Shown one piece after another: positions 36,901 through 43,949 of a DNA stretch of 64,000 bases (the stretch's first letter is position 1; every line of letters begins with the position of its first letter). Origin of the DNA: Pseudomonas asgharzadehiana. GTDB taxonomy: Bacteria > Pseudomonadota > Gammaproteobacteria > Pseudomonadales > Pseudomonadaceae. A model generated the notes under the pieces. The model was not told the origin of the DNA, did no database searches, and saw only the letters and a program-made list of their open reading frames with translations. The stretch is taken from assembly GCF_019139815.1 (NCBI RefSeq), contig NZ_CP077079.1:3038001-3102000 (forward strand), given 5' to 3'. Position numbers and translations under genes: made by a program.

Positions 36901-37919
36901 CGGCCACCCATGGCATTGGGTTGGCCGGTGAGGGAAAACGGCCCGCTGCCGGGGCGGCAGATTGCGCCGGTGGCCAGGTGCAGGTTGCACAGGGCGTTGG
37001 TATTCCACGTGCCATGGGTGCTCTGGTTGAGGCCCATGGTCCAGCAACTCATCCATTCGGCGGCGTGGCCGATCCACTCGGCGGCTTGGCGGATATCCGC
37101 TTCGGCAAGGCCGGTGATCTGGGCGACGGTATGCGGCGGGTAATCCTCGAGGAAACCCGGCATGGCCTCCCAACCTTCGGTGAACGCGGCAATAAAGGCC
37201 GGGTCGGTATGGCCGTTTTTAACCAGCAGGTGCAGCAAACCATTGAGCAGGGCGAGATCGGTGCCCGGTTTGACCGGCAGATAAAGGTTGGCCTTATCGG
37301 CGGTGGCGCTGCGCCGTGGGTCAACCACGATCAGCTTCGCCCCGGCCTTGACCCGGTCCATCATGCGCAGGAACAGGATCGGGTGACAGTCAGCCATATT
37401 GGCGCCGATCACAAAGAACAGGTCGGCGCGGTCGAAATCTTCATAGGAACCCGGCGGGCCGTCGGAGCCCAACGAGAGTTTGTAGCCGCTGCCCGCGCTG
37501 GCCATGCACAGGCGCGAGTTGGATTCGATATTGCGGGTGCGTACAAAACCCTTAGCCAGTTTATTGATCAGGTACTGGGCTTCCAGCGACATCTGCCCGG
37601 ACACGTAGAACGCCAGCGCATCGGGGCCATCGCGGTCGAGGATGTGGCGCAAGCGCCCGGCGGTTTCGTCGATGGCGGTATCCATGGCGATACGCACTGG
37701 GTCGTGCTCGCGGTTCTCCCGCAGGTAAGCGTTTTCCATGCGCCCGGACTCGGCGATGGCTTGCCCGCAGGTGGTGCCCTTGGTGCACAGGCGGCCGAAG
37801 TTGGTGGGGTGGTCCTTGTCGCCGACGACCTTGACCACTTTATTGTTCTGGACCTGCATGACGATGCCGCAGCCCACGCCACAATAAGGACAGACGCTGT
37901 GTACGTTCTGGTTTGCCAT
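33933..37919 (-). CDS. nasA: Assimilatory nitrate reductase fused to a flavodoxin/FAD reductase
   Basis: A 1328-residue fusion. The N-terminal ~780 residues are a bis-MGD molybdoenzyme of the NasA type, with a [4Fe-4S] motif C10-x2-C13-x3-C17...C45 (CPYCGVGCG; GRLCTKG). After a short linker come a flavodoxin-like domain (LLWASQTGNAEALAERF, from about residue 805) and a ferredoxin-reductase-like FAD/NADPH module (LYSIASSAKAHP; MIMIGPGTGVAPFRAFLQ; CGDASHMAKDVDQAL). NADPH electrons can thus reach the Mo site within one polypeptide, reducing nitrate to nitrite. The ATG at 37919 has GAGG upstream; the frame extends further into the leader but that is not coding. It diverges from nirBD, which takes nitrite to ammonium. 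Confidence 0.9.
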   Translation of the reverse strand: MANQNVHSVCPYCGVGCGIVMQVQNNKVVKVVGDKDHPTNFGRLCTKGTTCGQAIAESGRMENAYLRENREHDPVRIAMDTAIDETAGRLRHILDRDGPDALAFYVSGQMSLEAQYLINKLAKGFVRTRNIESNSRLCMASAGSGYKLSLGSDGPPGSYEDFDRADLFFVIGANMADCHPILFLRMMDRVKAGAKLIVVDPRRSATADKANLYLPVKPGTDLALLNGLLHLLVKNGHTDPAFIAAFTEGWEAMPGFLEDYPPHTVAQITGLAEADIRQAAEWIGHAAEWMSCWTMGLNQSTHGTWNTNALCNLHLATGAICRPGSGPFSLTGQPNAMGGREMGYMGPGLPGQRSVLVAADRAFIEDLWQIPHDSLPREAGTGTVALFEQMAAGQIKACWIICTNPVASVPNRQTVIDGLRAAELVITQDAFLDTETNRYADILLPGALWAEAEGVMINSERNLTLMQKAVEPPGETLPDWQIIAQVACAMGFAEAFTYASASEVFEEIKRAWNPKTGYDIRGASYARLRQQPLQWPLATADAPARNPIRYRDHGTLAFATDSGKGQFFPRPHMPPAEMPDDAFPFVLNTGRVQHQWHTLTKTGKVATLNKLNPGPFVEIHPDDAARLGIRAKDRVQVRSLRGHAVLPAVITERVRPGSCFAPFHWNDVFGEHLAINAVTHDAVDPISLQPEFKCCAVALARVELIDHQFLDQPASTHPDLAEDLAMSRADAFAELAGIRNGPAPSLSDSERSYLAGFLSGLQSVAGSQAHGVPVMPASAPLAEQTRLWLDGMLAGLFSRAHTTPAPSPDVTLLWASQTGNAEALAERFAKRLREGGISVELSAMADFPASRLANTQNLALISSTFGDGDAPDNGEAFWHSLSTVETRLESLRFAVLALGDTNYDQFCKHGKRLDQRLLELGATRLLERVDCDTEFEERADAWLTRLQQTLHPTKSVIQATPAGKTKLHGSRLLLNRHLNPHSQHKETRQFALDLADSGLTYEPGDALGVRPRNCPELVSELLDLTRLGANTTVNIDTFGDVPLQQALTQHFEIARPSSETLAFIAERSANPGLEQLLRPEHKAQLNEWLWGRQLVDVLQHYPIDCSADELLGTLRRLQPRLYSIASSAKAHPQEVHLTVAAVRYGKRKGVSSTFLADRVGDGEVPVFVQPSKHFRTPRDGDVPMIMIGPGTGVAPFRAFLQERRALGHPGRNWLFFGEQHAASDFYYQDELQGMQRDGLLTHLSLAFSRDQAQKIYVQDRIREQGAELWRWLQDGARLYICGDASHMAKDVDQALRQVAQTHGGLGAQSAVEYWRQLSEQKRYLRDVY

Positions 37920-37952
37920 CCGTAACCCTCGAAACTTTTTTTGCCCGACAAC

Positions 37953-38001
37953 AAAAAAGCGCCCTGCAACCCTCCGTTTGAAAACGGGGGCTGCACGGCG
38001 C
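37953..38001 (-). terminator. Attenuator terminator in the nasA leader
   Basis: On the minus strand a long hairpin starts GCGCCGTGCAGCCCCCGTTT and returns AAACGGAGGGTTGCAGGGCGC with few mismatches, followed by TTTTTT, 34 bp before the nasA ATG. Its 5' arm includes the 3' arm of the second ANTAR hairpin, so the two structures exclude each other. This is the expected layout of an antitermination switch. Confidence 0.8.
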
Positions 38002-38034
38002 CTTTGTCGTGTGTGGGCAATCAGCGTTGATTGC
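37994..38034 (-). promoter_or_regulatory. ANTAR-type tandem hexaloop RNA motif (NasT target) in the nasA leader
   Basis: Read on the minus strand: P1 is GCAATC-AACGCT-GATTGC (38034-38017), a perfect 6-bp stem with a hexaloop. After a 5-base linker P2 is CACGAC-AAAGGC-GCCGTG (38011-37994), a 6-bp stem with one mismatch. Both hexaloops have A at position 1 and G at position 4, the known signature recognised by ANTAR antiterminators such as NasT/NasR. P2 shares bases with the terminator, so protein bound to P1-P2 would let transcription continue into nasA. Confidence 0.8.
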
Positions 38035-38048
38035 TCTTGAGGTGTTCC

Positions 38049-38065
38049 TAGCAAGTCACGCGCCA
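38049..38065 (-). promoter_or_regulatory. Sigma-54 promoter of nasA
   Basis: TGGCGCGTGACTTGCTA on the minus strand matches the -24/-12 consensus TGGCACN5TTGCW with one mismatch and the invariant GG-N10-GC spacing. Transcription would begin just upstream of the P1 hairpin. NtrC control is inferred from nitrate-assimilation genes in general. Confidence 0.7.
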
Positions 38066-38275
38066 GCTTTTCCAACCCGTGGCATAAGCGGCTTTTGGTG
38101 AGGCGCGGGGCTTGCTGTACTGCGCGGGGCAAGCTCGCTCGCCACACGCCGCATCGGTAAACCGGCGGGGGCAGGTGCGCTGTTTTGAGGCGAGGCGCAC
38201 CACTTGGAGGCGCAATCGCAGGTGTTGGGCGCGGTTGAAGGCCTTGCGCAGCCGTGACAACAGGCTTGCGCCGGA
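38066..38275. promoter_or_regulatory. Central part of the nasA/nirB control region, possible activator sites
   Basis: This 210-bp stretch lies between the two sigma-54 promoters and has no gene. It contains an imperfect dyad GCGCACCACTTGGAGGCGC (38195-38213), which loosely resembles an NtrC site, and the inverted repeat GGTGCGC/GCGCACC (38174-38201). A shared enhancer between the promoters is plausible but not proven. Confidence 0.3.
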
Positions 38276-38292
38276 TTGGCACAGAGCCTGCA
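38276..38292 (+). promoter_or_regulatory. Sigma-54 promoter of nirBD
   Basis: TTGGCACAGAGCCTGCA matches the -24/-12 consensus (TTGGCAC, then CTGCA for TTGCA) with exact GG-N10-GC spacing. It would give a leader of about 180 nucleotides before nirB, containing two hexaloop hairpins and a terminator. Confidence 0.75.
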
Positions 38293-38311
38293 AGCTCCCC
38301 TTCAACCCCAC

Positions 38312-38416
38312 TCGGTCAACGACGATCGACAGGCCATAAAAGGTCATGGGCATAAAGCGATGGATCCGGCGATGTCGTCCGAACCGATCCCGCAAAAGAA
38401 CAGGCAAAGACGCCTG
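38312..38416 (+). promoter_or_regulatory. ANTAR-type hexaloop hairpins in the nirB leader
   Basis: P1 is TCGGTC-AACGAC-GATCGA (38312-38329), a 6-bp stem with one G-U pair. P2 is CAGGC-AAAGAC-GCCTG (38401-38416), a perfect 5-bp stem. Both loops have A1 and G4, and they nearly repeat the loops on the nasA side (AACG.. and AAAG..). P2 overlaps the terminator's 5' arm. The 71-base gap between P1 and P2 is longer than the 5 bases in the nasA leader. A weaker hexaloop CAT-AAAGCG-ATG (38351-38362) lies in between. Confidence 0.7.
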
Positions 38417-38445
38417 GAACCGTAAGGTTTCAGGCGTTTTTTTTT
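38410..38445 (+). terminator. Attenuator terminator in the nirB leader
   Basis: ACGCCTGGAACC-GTAA-GGTTTCAGGCGT is a 12-bp stem with one G-U pair and a tetraloop, followed by nine T residues. It lies 38 bp before the nirB start. Since it must be bypassed to express nirBD, and it shares bases with P2, it is read as an attenuator and not as a gene-end terminator. Confidence 0.85.
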
Positions 38446-38483
38446 GCTTTTTTTAACCGTGATGAGCGTCGTCGGGTGCTGAT

Positions 38484-41045
38484 ATGAATTCCAAGATCGC
38501 CAATCTGAAAGAGCTGAAAACCCTGATCGTCGTCGGCAATGGCATGGTCGGCCACCATTGCGTGGAGCAGTTGATCCAGCGCGGGGCGCTGGAGCACTAC
38601 CAGTTGCATGTGTTCAGCGAAGAGCCGATGCGTGCCTATGACCGTGTGCACCTGTCCGAATACTTCACCGGCCGCGACGCCGAGTCGTTGGCGCTGTCCG
38701 AGGCGTCGCTGTACCAGACGCCGGGCGTGACCTTGCACTTGGGTGTACCGGTGTTGGAAATTGATCGCGCACGCCGCGAGGTGATCACCGCGCAAGGCTG
38801 TGTGGCCTACGACAGCTTGGTGCTGGCCACCGGCTCTTACCCGTTCGTGCCGCCGATTGAAGGCGCCGAAGGCGATTCGCGGCTGGTGTATCGCACCCTG
38901 CAAGACCTCGATGCCATTCGCGCGGCGGCGGCCAATGCCCGGCGTGGCGTGGTGGTCGGCGGTGGCCTGCTCGGCCTGGAAGCCGCCAATGCCTTGAAAA
39001 GCCTCGGCCTGGAAGCCCATGTAGTGGAATTCGCGCCGCGCTTGATGCCGGTGCAACTGGATGACTTTGGCGGCCTGGCGCTCAAGGCCCAGATCGAGCG
39101 GTTGGGCGTGGGTGTGCACCTGTCCCGCGCCACTCAGTCGATCAGCGCGGGCGAGCAGTACCGCTACCGCATGAACTTTGCCAATGACGAGTTTCTCGAA
39201 ACCGACCTGATCGTGTTCTCGGCCGGTATCCGTGCCCAGGACGCGCTGGCACGCCAGGCCGGCCTGGAAATCGGCCCGCGTGGCGGTGTGGTGATCAACG
39301 ACGAATGCCTGAGCTGCGACCCGCACATCTACGCGATTGGCGAGTGCGCCTCGTGGAACGGCAGCCTGTTCGGCCTCGTCGCGCCGGGGTACCAGATGGC
39401 CCGAGGGGTTGCCGCGCTGTTGTGCGGGCAGGCCGCCGAGCCGTTCGTAGGGGCCGATATGTCGACCAAGCTCAAGTTGCTCGGCGTCGACGTGGGCTCC
39501 ATTGGCGACGCCCACGCCCACACGCCGGGTGCGCGCAGCTATCAGTTCGTCGACGAGGCGAGCGCCAGCTACCGCCGCCTGGTGGTGGACGCAAGTGGCA
39601 AGCATGTGATCGGCGCGGTGCTGGTCGGCGACAACAGCTACTACGACACCTTGCTGCAATACATGCAGAACGCGATTGCGCTGCCCGCCGAACCGGCCAG
39701 CCTGATCCTGCCGTCGTCCGCCGGCGCGCCCACCCTTGGGCCAGGCGCGTTGCCGGAGTCGGCCACTGTTTGCTCGTGCCACAACGTCAACAAGGGCGCG
39801 ATCTGCTCGGCCATCGATGCCGGCTGCAGCGACCTCGGCCAGCTCAAGGCGCAGACCAAGGCCTGCACCGGTTGCGGTGGTTGCGCCGGCTTGCTCAAGC
39901 AGGTCTTCGAGCATGAGTTGATTGCCCGTGGCGTCAGCGTCGACAAGAGCCTGTGCGAACACTTCGCCTATACCCGTCAGGAGTTGTACGCCCTGGTGCG
40001 TGTGGAAGGGGTGATCACCTTCGAAGAACTGCTGGCCAAACACGGGCGCGGCCATACCGGCTGTGACGTGTGCAAACCGGCGGTGGGCTCGATCCTGGCT
40101 TCCTGCTGGAACCAACCGATCATGGACGCCTCGCTGGTGCCGTTGCAGGACACCAACGACACCTTCATGGCCAACATGCAAAAGAACGGCACCTACTCTG
40201 TGGTGCCGCGCATTCCGGGCGGCGAGATCACCGCCGACAAGCTGATTGTGATCGGCGAAGTGGCGAAGAAATACGACCTCTACACCAAGATCACCGGCGG
40301 CCAGCGCATCGACCTGTTTGGCGCGCAACTGCACGAGCTGCCGGACATCTGGGCCGAACTGATCGCCGCCGGCTTTGAAACCGGGCACGCCTATGGCAAA
40401 TCCACGCGTACGGTAAAGTCTTGCGTGGGCAGCACCTGGTGCCGTTATGGCGTGCAGGACAGCGTGAAAATGGCCTTGCTGATCGAGGACCGCTACAAGG
40501 GCCTGCGTTCGCCGCACAAGCTCAAGTTCGCGGTGTCGGGTTGCACCCGTGAGTGCGCCGAAGCGCAGAGCAAGGATGTGGGCGTGATTGCCACCGAGAA
40601 GGGCTGGAACCTTTACATCGCCGGCAATGGCGGCATGCGCCCACGCCATGCCGAACTGTTCGCCACCGACCTCGACGACGCCACGCTTATCCAGTACATC
40701 GACCGTTTCCTGATGTTCTACATCCGCACCGCCGACAAGCTGCAGCGCACCTCGGTGTGGCGCGAAAGCCTGGAAGGTGGCCTGGATTTCCTCAAGGATG
40801 TGATCGTGCACGACAGCCTGGGCCTGGGTGCCGAGTTGGAAGCGCAGATGCAGCTTGTGGTCGACCGCTACGAATGCGAATGGGCCAATGCCCTTAAAGA
40901 CCCGGAAAAACTCAAGCGCTTTCGCACCTTCGTCAACGACAAGCGCCCCGATCCGGACATCCACTTTGTCCAGGAACGTGGCCAGCGCCGGCCGATCATG
41001 GCCGCCGAACTCAACCTGATTCCCGTCATCGAGGAGATTGCCTGA
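38484..41045 (+). CDS. nirB: Assimilatory nitrite reductase, large subunit
   Basis: An 853-residue NAD(P)H-dependent nitrite reductase large subunit that reduces nitrite to ammonium in six electrons. Domains in order: FAD/NADH oxidoreductase (TLIVVGNGMVGHHCVEQL; VVVGGGLLGLEAANAL), a [2Fe-2S] BFD-like region near residue 430 (CSCHNVNKGAI...CTGCGGC), and the sirohaem/[4Fe-4S] reductase domain with CVGSTWC (about 645) and CTREC (about 685). The start is set by the conserved beginning; its ribosome site is weak, which fits control by the leader. TGATG overlaps nirD. Confidence 0.95.
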   Translation: MNSKIANLKELKTLIVVGNGMVGHHCVEQLIQRGALEHYQLHVFSEEPMRAYDRVHLSEYFTGRDAESLALSEASLYQTPGVTLHLGVPVLEIDRARREVITAQGCVAYDSLVLATGSYPFVPPIEGAEGDSRLVYRTLQDLDAIRAAAANARRGVVVGGGLLGLEAANALKSLGLEAHVVEFAPRLMPVQLDDFGGLALKAQIERLGVGVHLSRATQSISAGEQYRYRMNFANDEFLETDLIVFSAGIRAQDALARQAGLEIGPRGGVVINDECLSCDPHIYAIGECASWNGSLFGLVAPGYQMARGVAALLCGQAAEPFVGADMSTKLKLLGVDVGSIGDAHAHTPGARSYQFVDEASASYRRLVVDASGKHVIGAVLVGDNSYYDTLLQYMQNAIALPAEPASLILPSSAGAPTLGPGALPESATVCSCHNVNKGAICSAIDAGCSDLGQLKAQTKACTGCGGCAGLLKQVFEHELIARGVSVDKSLCEHFAYTRQELYALVRVEGVITFEELLAKHGRGHTGCDVCKPAVGSILASCWNQPIMDASLVPLQDTNDTFMANMQKNGTYSVVPRIPGGEITADKLIVIGEVAKKYDLYTKITGGQRIDLFGAQLHELPDIWAELIAAGFETGHAYGKSTRTVKSCVGSTWCRYGVQDSVKMALLIEDRYKGLRSPHKLKFAVSGCTRECAEAQSKDVGVIATEKGWNLYIAGNGGMRPRHAELFATDLDDATLIQYIDRFLMFYIRTADKLQRTSVWRESLEGGLDFLKDVIVHDSLGLGAELEAQMQLVVDRYECEWANALKDPEKLKRFRTFVNDKRPDPDIHFVQERGQRRPIMAAELNLIPVIEEIA

Positions 41046-41407
41046 TGAGCCAGCCCAACACTCAGCGACACCTGGCCGCCTGGAAAAGCGTGTGCAACGA
41101 GACCGATCTGGTGAGCAACTCCGGCGTGGTGGTGTGGCTCGACGGCGCGCAGGTGGCGCTGTTCTACCTGCCCGGCGCGCAGGACCAGACGCTGTACGCC
41201 ATCGACAACCACGACCCGGAATCCGGCGCGAACGTGATCGGGCGCGGTTTGGTGGGCAGTATCAAGGGGGAGCTGGTGGTGGCTGCGCCGATCTACAAAC
41301 AGCATTACCGTTTGCAGGACGGCCAGTGCCTGGAGGCGCCGAACCAGCGCTTGCGGGTGTGGCCGGTGCGGTTGAATGGCGGGGTGGTGGAGCTGGGAGT
41401 CAACTGA
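41045..41407 (+). CDS. nirD: Nitrite reductase, small subunit
   Basis: A 120-residue Rieske-fold small subunit of the NirBD nitrite reductase (WKSVCNETDLVSNSGVVVWL; ALFYLPGAQDQTLYAIDNHD). As usual for NirD, the Rieske cluster ligands are not all present (no second CxxH); the role is structural. Its ATG overlaps the nirB stop by one base. A REP-like hairpin follows 18 bp after the stop. Confidence 0.92.
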   Translation: MSQPNTQRHLAAWKSVCNETDLVSNSGVVVWLDGAQVALFYLPGAQDQTLYAIDNHDPESGANVIGRGLVGSIKGELVVAAPIYKQHYRLQDGQCLEAPNQRLRVWPVRLNGGVVELGVN

Positions 41408-41424
41408 AGCACTGCGGTCTAAAG

Positions 41425-41465
41425 GTGGGAGGGGCGGTGCGACGGTTCGACTTGCTCCCTCCCAC
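41425..41465. repeat. REP-like hairpin between nirD and the ABC operon
   Basis: GTGGGAGGG and CCCTCCCAC are perfect arms around 23 bases. The sequence belongs to the same repeat family as 29248 and 60050. It sits between two convergent transcription units and could end both. Confidence 0.6.
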
Positions 41466-41493
41466 GTTTGAATTGCGTTGCAGCTGAGTAATC

Positions 41494-42825
41494 CTACTGT
41501 TCCTTGCTGCAATCCCTCGGCGTGATGCCTTTCTCCTTCGCATACTGCGCCGCCGATGCTTCGATGATCGGCCGCAACAAGGCTCGGTCGGCCTGTACCC
41601 AGTCGCTGATCAGGTTCCAGCGTTGCCCATCCCATTGCTGAAAGCGCACCGCGCCGCCGCCTTCGTGGTCGGCGCAGGACAGTTTCAGCGGTTGCACCAG
41701 GCCTTTGGCGCCCAGGGCTTGCAGGCGTGCGTCGTCGAGGTTGAGGTGTTCGAAGCCCCAGCGGACCTGCTCGCCGGTCAAGGGCTTGTCACCGTATTTT
41801 TGCTGGGCCAGGCGTACGGCTTCGACGTTGAGAATGCCGTTTACCACGCCGAGGTTGTAGTACACCGTGCCGAAGCGTTTCGGGTCGGCCAGGTTGCCTT
41901 TGCCGGCGTCGACGACGCTTTGCTTGATGCCTTGCAGCACCGGAAAGTCGGTGCCCGACGGGTGCGTGGTGATCGCGATATAGCCCTTCGCCGCGTTGCC
42001 GGCCGGCACTACGTCTTCTTCCGAGTTGCTCCAGATATTGCCGATGATGTGATCGGCCGGGTAGCCGACTTTCTGCGCGGACTTGAGCGCCACCGGGTTC
42101 ATTACCCCCCAGCCGCGCAGGATTACCCAGTCCGGCTTGAGGCGGCGGATGTTCAGCCATTGCGATTGCTGTTCGTTGCCGGGGTGTGGCACTTCCAGCA
42201 ACGTCAGTTCGAAGCCGGCGTTTTTCGCGAGGGTTTCCAGCACGCCGTTGGTTTCTTTGCCGTAGGGCGAACCGTGATAGAGCACGGCGATTTTCTTGCC
42301 CTTGAGCTGGTCGGCACCGCCTTCGCGCTGGCCGATGTAGTTGATGATCGCCGAGACTTCCGAATACGGGTTCAGTTGCAGCGGAAACACGTAGGGGAAC
42401 ACACTGCCGTCGGTGGAGTCGGTACGGCCGTGGTTGATGGTGATCAGCGGCAGTTTGTCGGCGGTCGAGCGGTCCAGCGTGGCGTAGGCGATGCCCACCG
42501 ACAGTGGGTTGGTGGCCGCCGCCGCTGCGCCGTTGAGCCCACCCTTGAGGCGCTCGTAGCATTCGACGCCTTTTTCTACCACGTACTCGGTCTCGCATTC
42601 GCTCCAGGTCAACTTGACCCCATTCACCCCGCCCTTGGCATTGATGTATTGCAGGTAGTCTATAAACCCGCCGAAGAACCCCGTACCGCCGGCCGCGTAA
42701 GGCCCGACCCGGTAGCTTTGCAGCGGGAAGTACTGTTCGTTGGCGGCCTGGGCGCCGCTGGCAAGCCCGGCGGTCATCAAGGCCAGGCTCAGTGCCAGGC
42801 GGCGCAGCGATAAGCGGTGTGTCAT
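41494..42825 (-). CDS. ABC transporter periplasmic substrate-binding protein (LivK-like)
   Basis: A 443-residue protein with a Sec signal (cleavage near AQAANEQ) and a type I periplasmic-binding fold of the branched-chain-amino-acid-type group (GPYAAGGTGFFGGFIDYLQY; INAKGGVNGVKLTWSECETE). The ligand is unknown; transporters of this operon type are often linked to aromatic or fatty-acid-like compounds when an acyl-CoA-ligase gene is present. It is the last gene of a five-gene operon, 33 bp after the permease gene. Confidence 0.85.
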   Translation of the reverse strand: MTHRLSLRRLALSLALMTAGLASGAQAANEQYFPLQSYRVGPYAAGGTGFFGGFIDYLQYINAKGGVNGVKLTWSECETEYVVEKGVECYERLKGGLNGAAAAATNPLSVGIAYATLDRSTADKLPLITINHGRTDSTDGSVFPYVFPLQLNPYSEVSAIINYIGQREGGADQLKGKKIAVLYHGSPYGKETNGVLETLAKNAGFELTLLEVPHPGNEQQSQWLNIRRLKPDWVILRGWGVMNPVALKSAQKVGYPADHIIGNIWSNSEEDVVPAGNAAKGYIAITTHPSGTDFPVLQGIKQSVVDAGKGNLADPKRFGTVYYNLGVVNGILNVEAVRLAQQKYGDKPLTGEQVRWGFEHLNLDDARLQALGAKGLVQPLKLSCADHEGGGAVRFQQWDGQRWNLISDWVQADRALLRPIIEASAAQYAKEKGITPRDCSKEQ

Positions 42826-42858
42826 GAAGGCAATTCCTCGAGAGCGGTAGGGGGGAGT

Positions 42859-43926
42859 TCAGTAACGCAGCGGCCAGACCCTGGCCCGTTGGCGAAAGCG
42901 CTGCCACAGCCGGGCCAGCCCTTCAGGTTCCTTGATCAGGAAGGTGATGATCAGCGCGCCGAAGAGCATTTTCTGGATGTTTTCCAGCTGGCCCGCGTCC
43001 ATCAACCCAGCGGGCAACCACGCGAAGAGGTTGCCCAGCAGGATCGGGAACAACACGATGAACGCCGCGCCCAGCACATTGCCGAGCACGCTGCCCAGGC
43101 CGCCGATAATGATGATGAACAGCACCTGGAACGAGCGGCTCAGGTCAAAGCCGTGGGGCTCCACGGTGCCCAGGTAGGTGAAGGCCCACAGCGAACCGGC
43201 GACGCCCAGGTAAAAGCCGCTGATGGCAAAGGCAAGCAGCTTGGCTTTGAGCAGGCGGATGCCGATGACGGCCGCGGCAGTGTCCATGTCGCGCACCGCC
43301 ATCCAGTTGCGGCCCAGTTCGCTGCGCACCAGGTTTTTGCCGAGCCAGAACAACGCGACCACCACCGCCAGCGTCAGCACATAACGGCCACGCGGCGAGC
43401 TGAAATCCAGCCCGGCAACCCGCAGCGGCGGCGAAGTGATCACACCCGAGGCGTTGTCGTTGGTAAACCAACTGAAGCGGGTGAGTACCCACTCCACCAC
43501 GAACTGCGCGGCCAGGGTTGCCACCAGCAAATAGAACCCTTTGATACGCAGGCTCGGCAGACCAAAGAACACCGCCACCAGCGCGGCGATCACACCGCCC
43601 AGGGCGAAGCTCACCAGCAGGGGCAAACCCGGTACGCGCAGTTGCAGGTTGTAGGCGGCAAACGCGCCCACCGCCATGAACGCCGCCGAGCCCAGCGACA
43701 ATTGCCCCGCGTAGCCGGTCAGCAGGTTCAGGCCCAACCCGGCCAGGGACAGCACCAGCAACGGCACCAGAATCGCGCTGAACCAATAGTCGTTGCCCAG
43801 CCAGGGCATCGCCACGAAGGCAAAGCCCAGCAGCAGCCACAACCCGATGCGGTCCTGGCGCAGGCGAAAGGTGCGGCGCTCGGCCGCGTAGGAGGTGCTG
43901 ATTTGACCGACTTCTTGATACAGCAT
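42859..43926 (-). CDS. ABC transporter permease, LivM-type
   Basis: A 355-residue inner-membrane permease with about ten hydrophobic segments and the family patterns GLNLLTGYAGQLSLGSAAFM and SELGRNWMAVRDMDTAAAVI. It forms the membrane channel with the LivH-type protein. The start at 43926 gives the usual N-terminal extension. It lies 23 bp after the LivH-type gene. Confidence 0.9.
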   Translation of the reverse strand: MLYQEVGQISTSYAAERRTFRLRQDRIGLWLLLGFAFVAMPWLGNDYWFSAILVPLLVLSLAGLGLNLLTGYAGQLSLGSAAFMAVGAFAAYNLQLRVPGLPLLVSFALGGVIAALVAVFFGLPSLRIKGFYLLVATLAAQFVVEWVLTRFSWFTNDNASGVITSPPLRVAGLDFSSPRGRYVLTLAVVVALFWLGKNLVRSELGRNWMAVRDMDTAAAVIGIRLLKAKLLAFAISGFYLGVAGSLWAFTYLGTVEPHGFDLSRSFQVLFIIIIGGLGSVLGNVLGAAFIVLFPILLGNLFAWLPAGLMDAGQLENIQKMLFGALIITFLIKEPEGLARLWQRFRQRARVWPLRY

Positions 43927-43949
43927 GCAGGCAGTTCCTCAAAAAACCA

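Noticed and set aside
38174-38201. GGTGCGC/GCGCACC inverted repeat as an NtrC site
   Set aside because: The half-sites point outward compared with the NtrC consensus and the spacer is too long; kept only as part of a low-confidence control region.
37920-38282. N-terminal extension of the nasA frame upstream of 37919
   Set aside because: It runs through the terminator and ANTAR hairpins; the conserved protein begins MANQNVHSVCPYCG with a good ribosome site.
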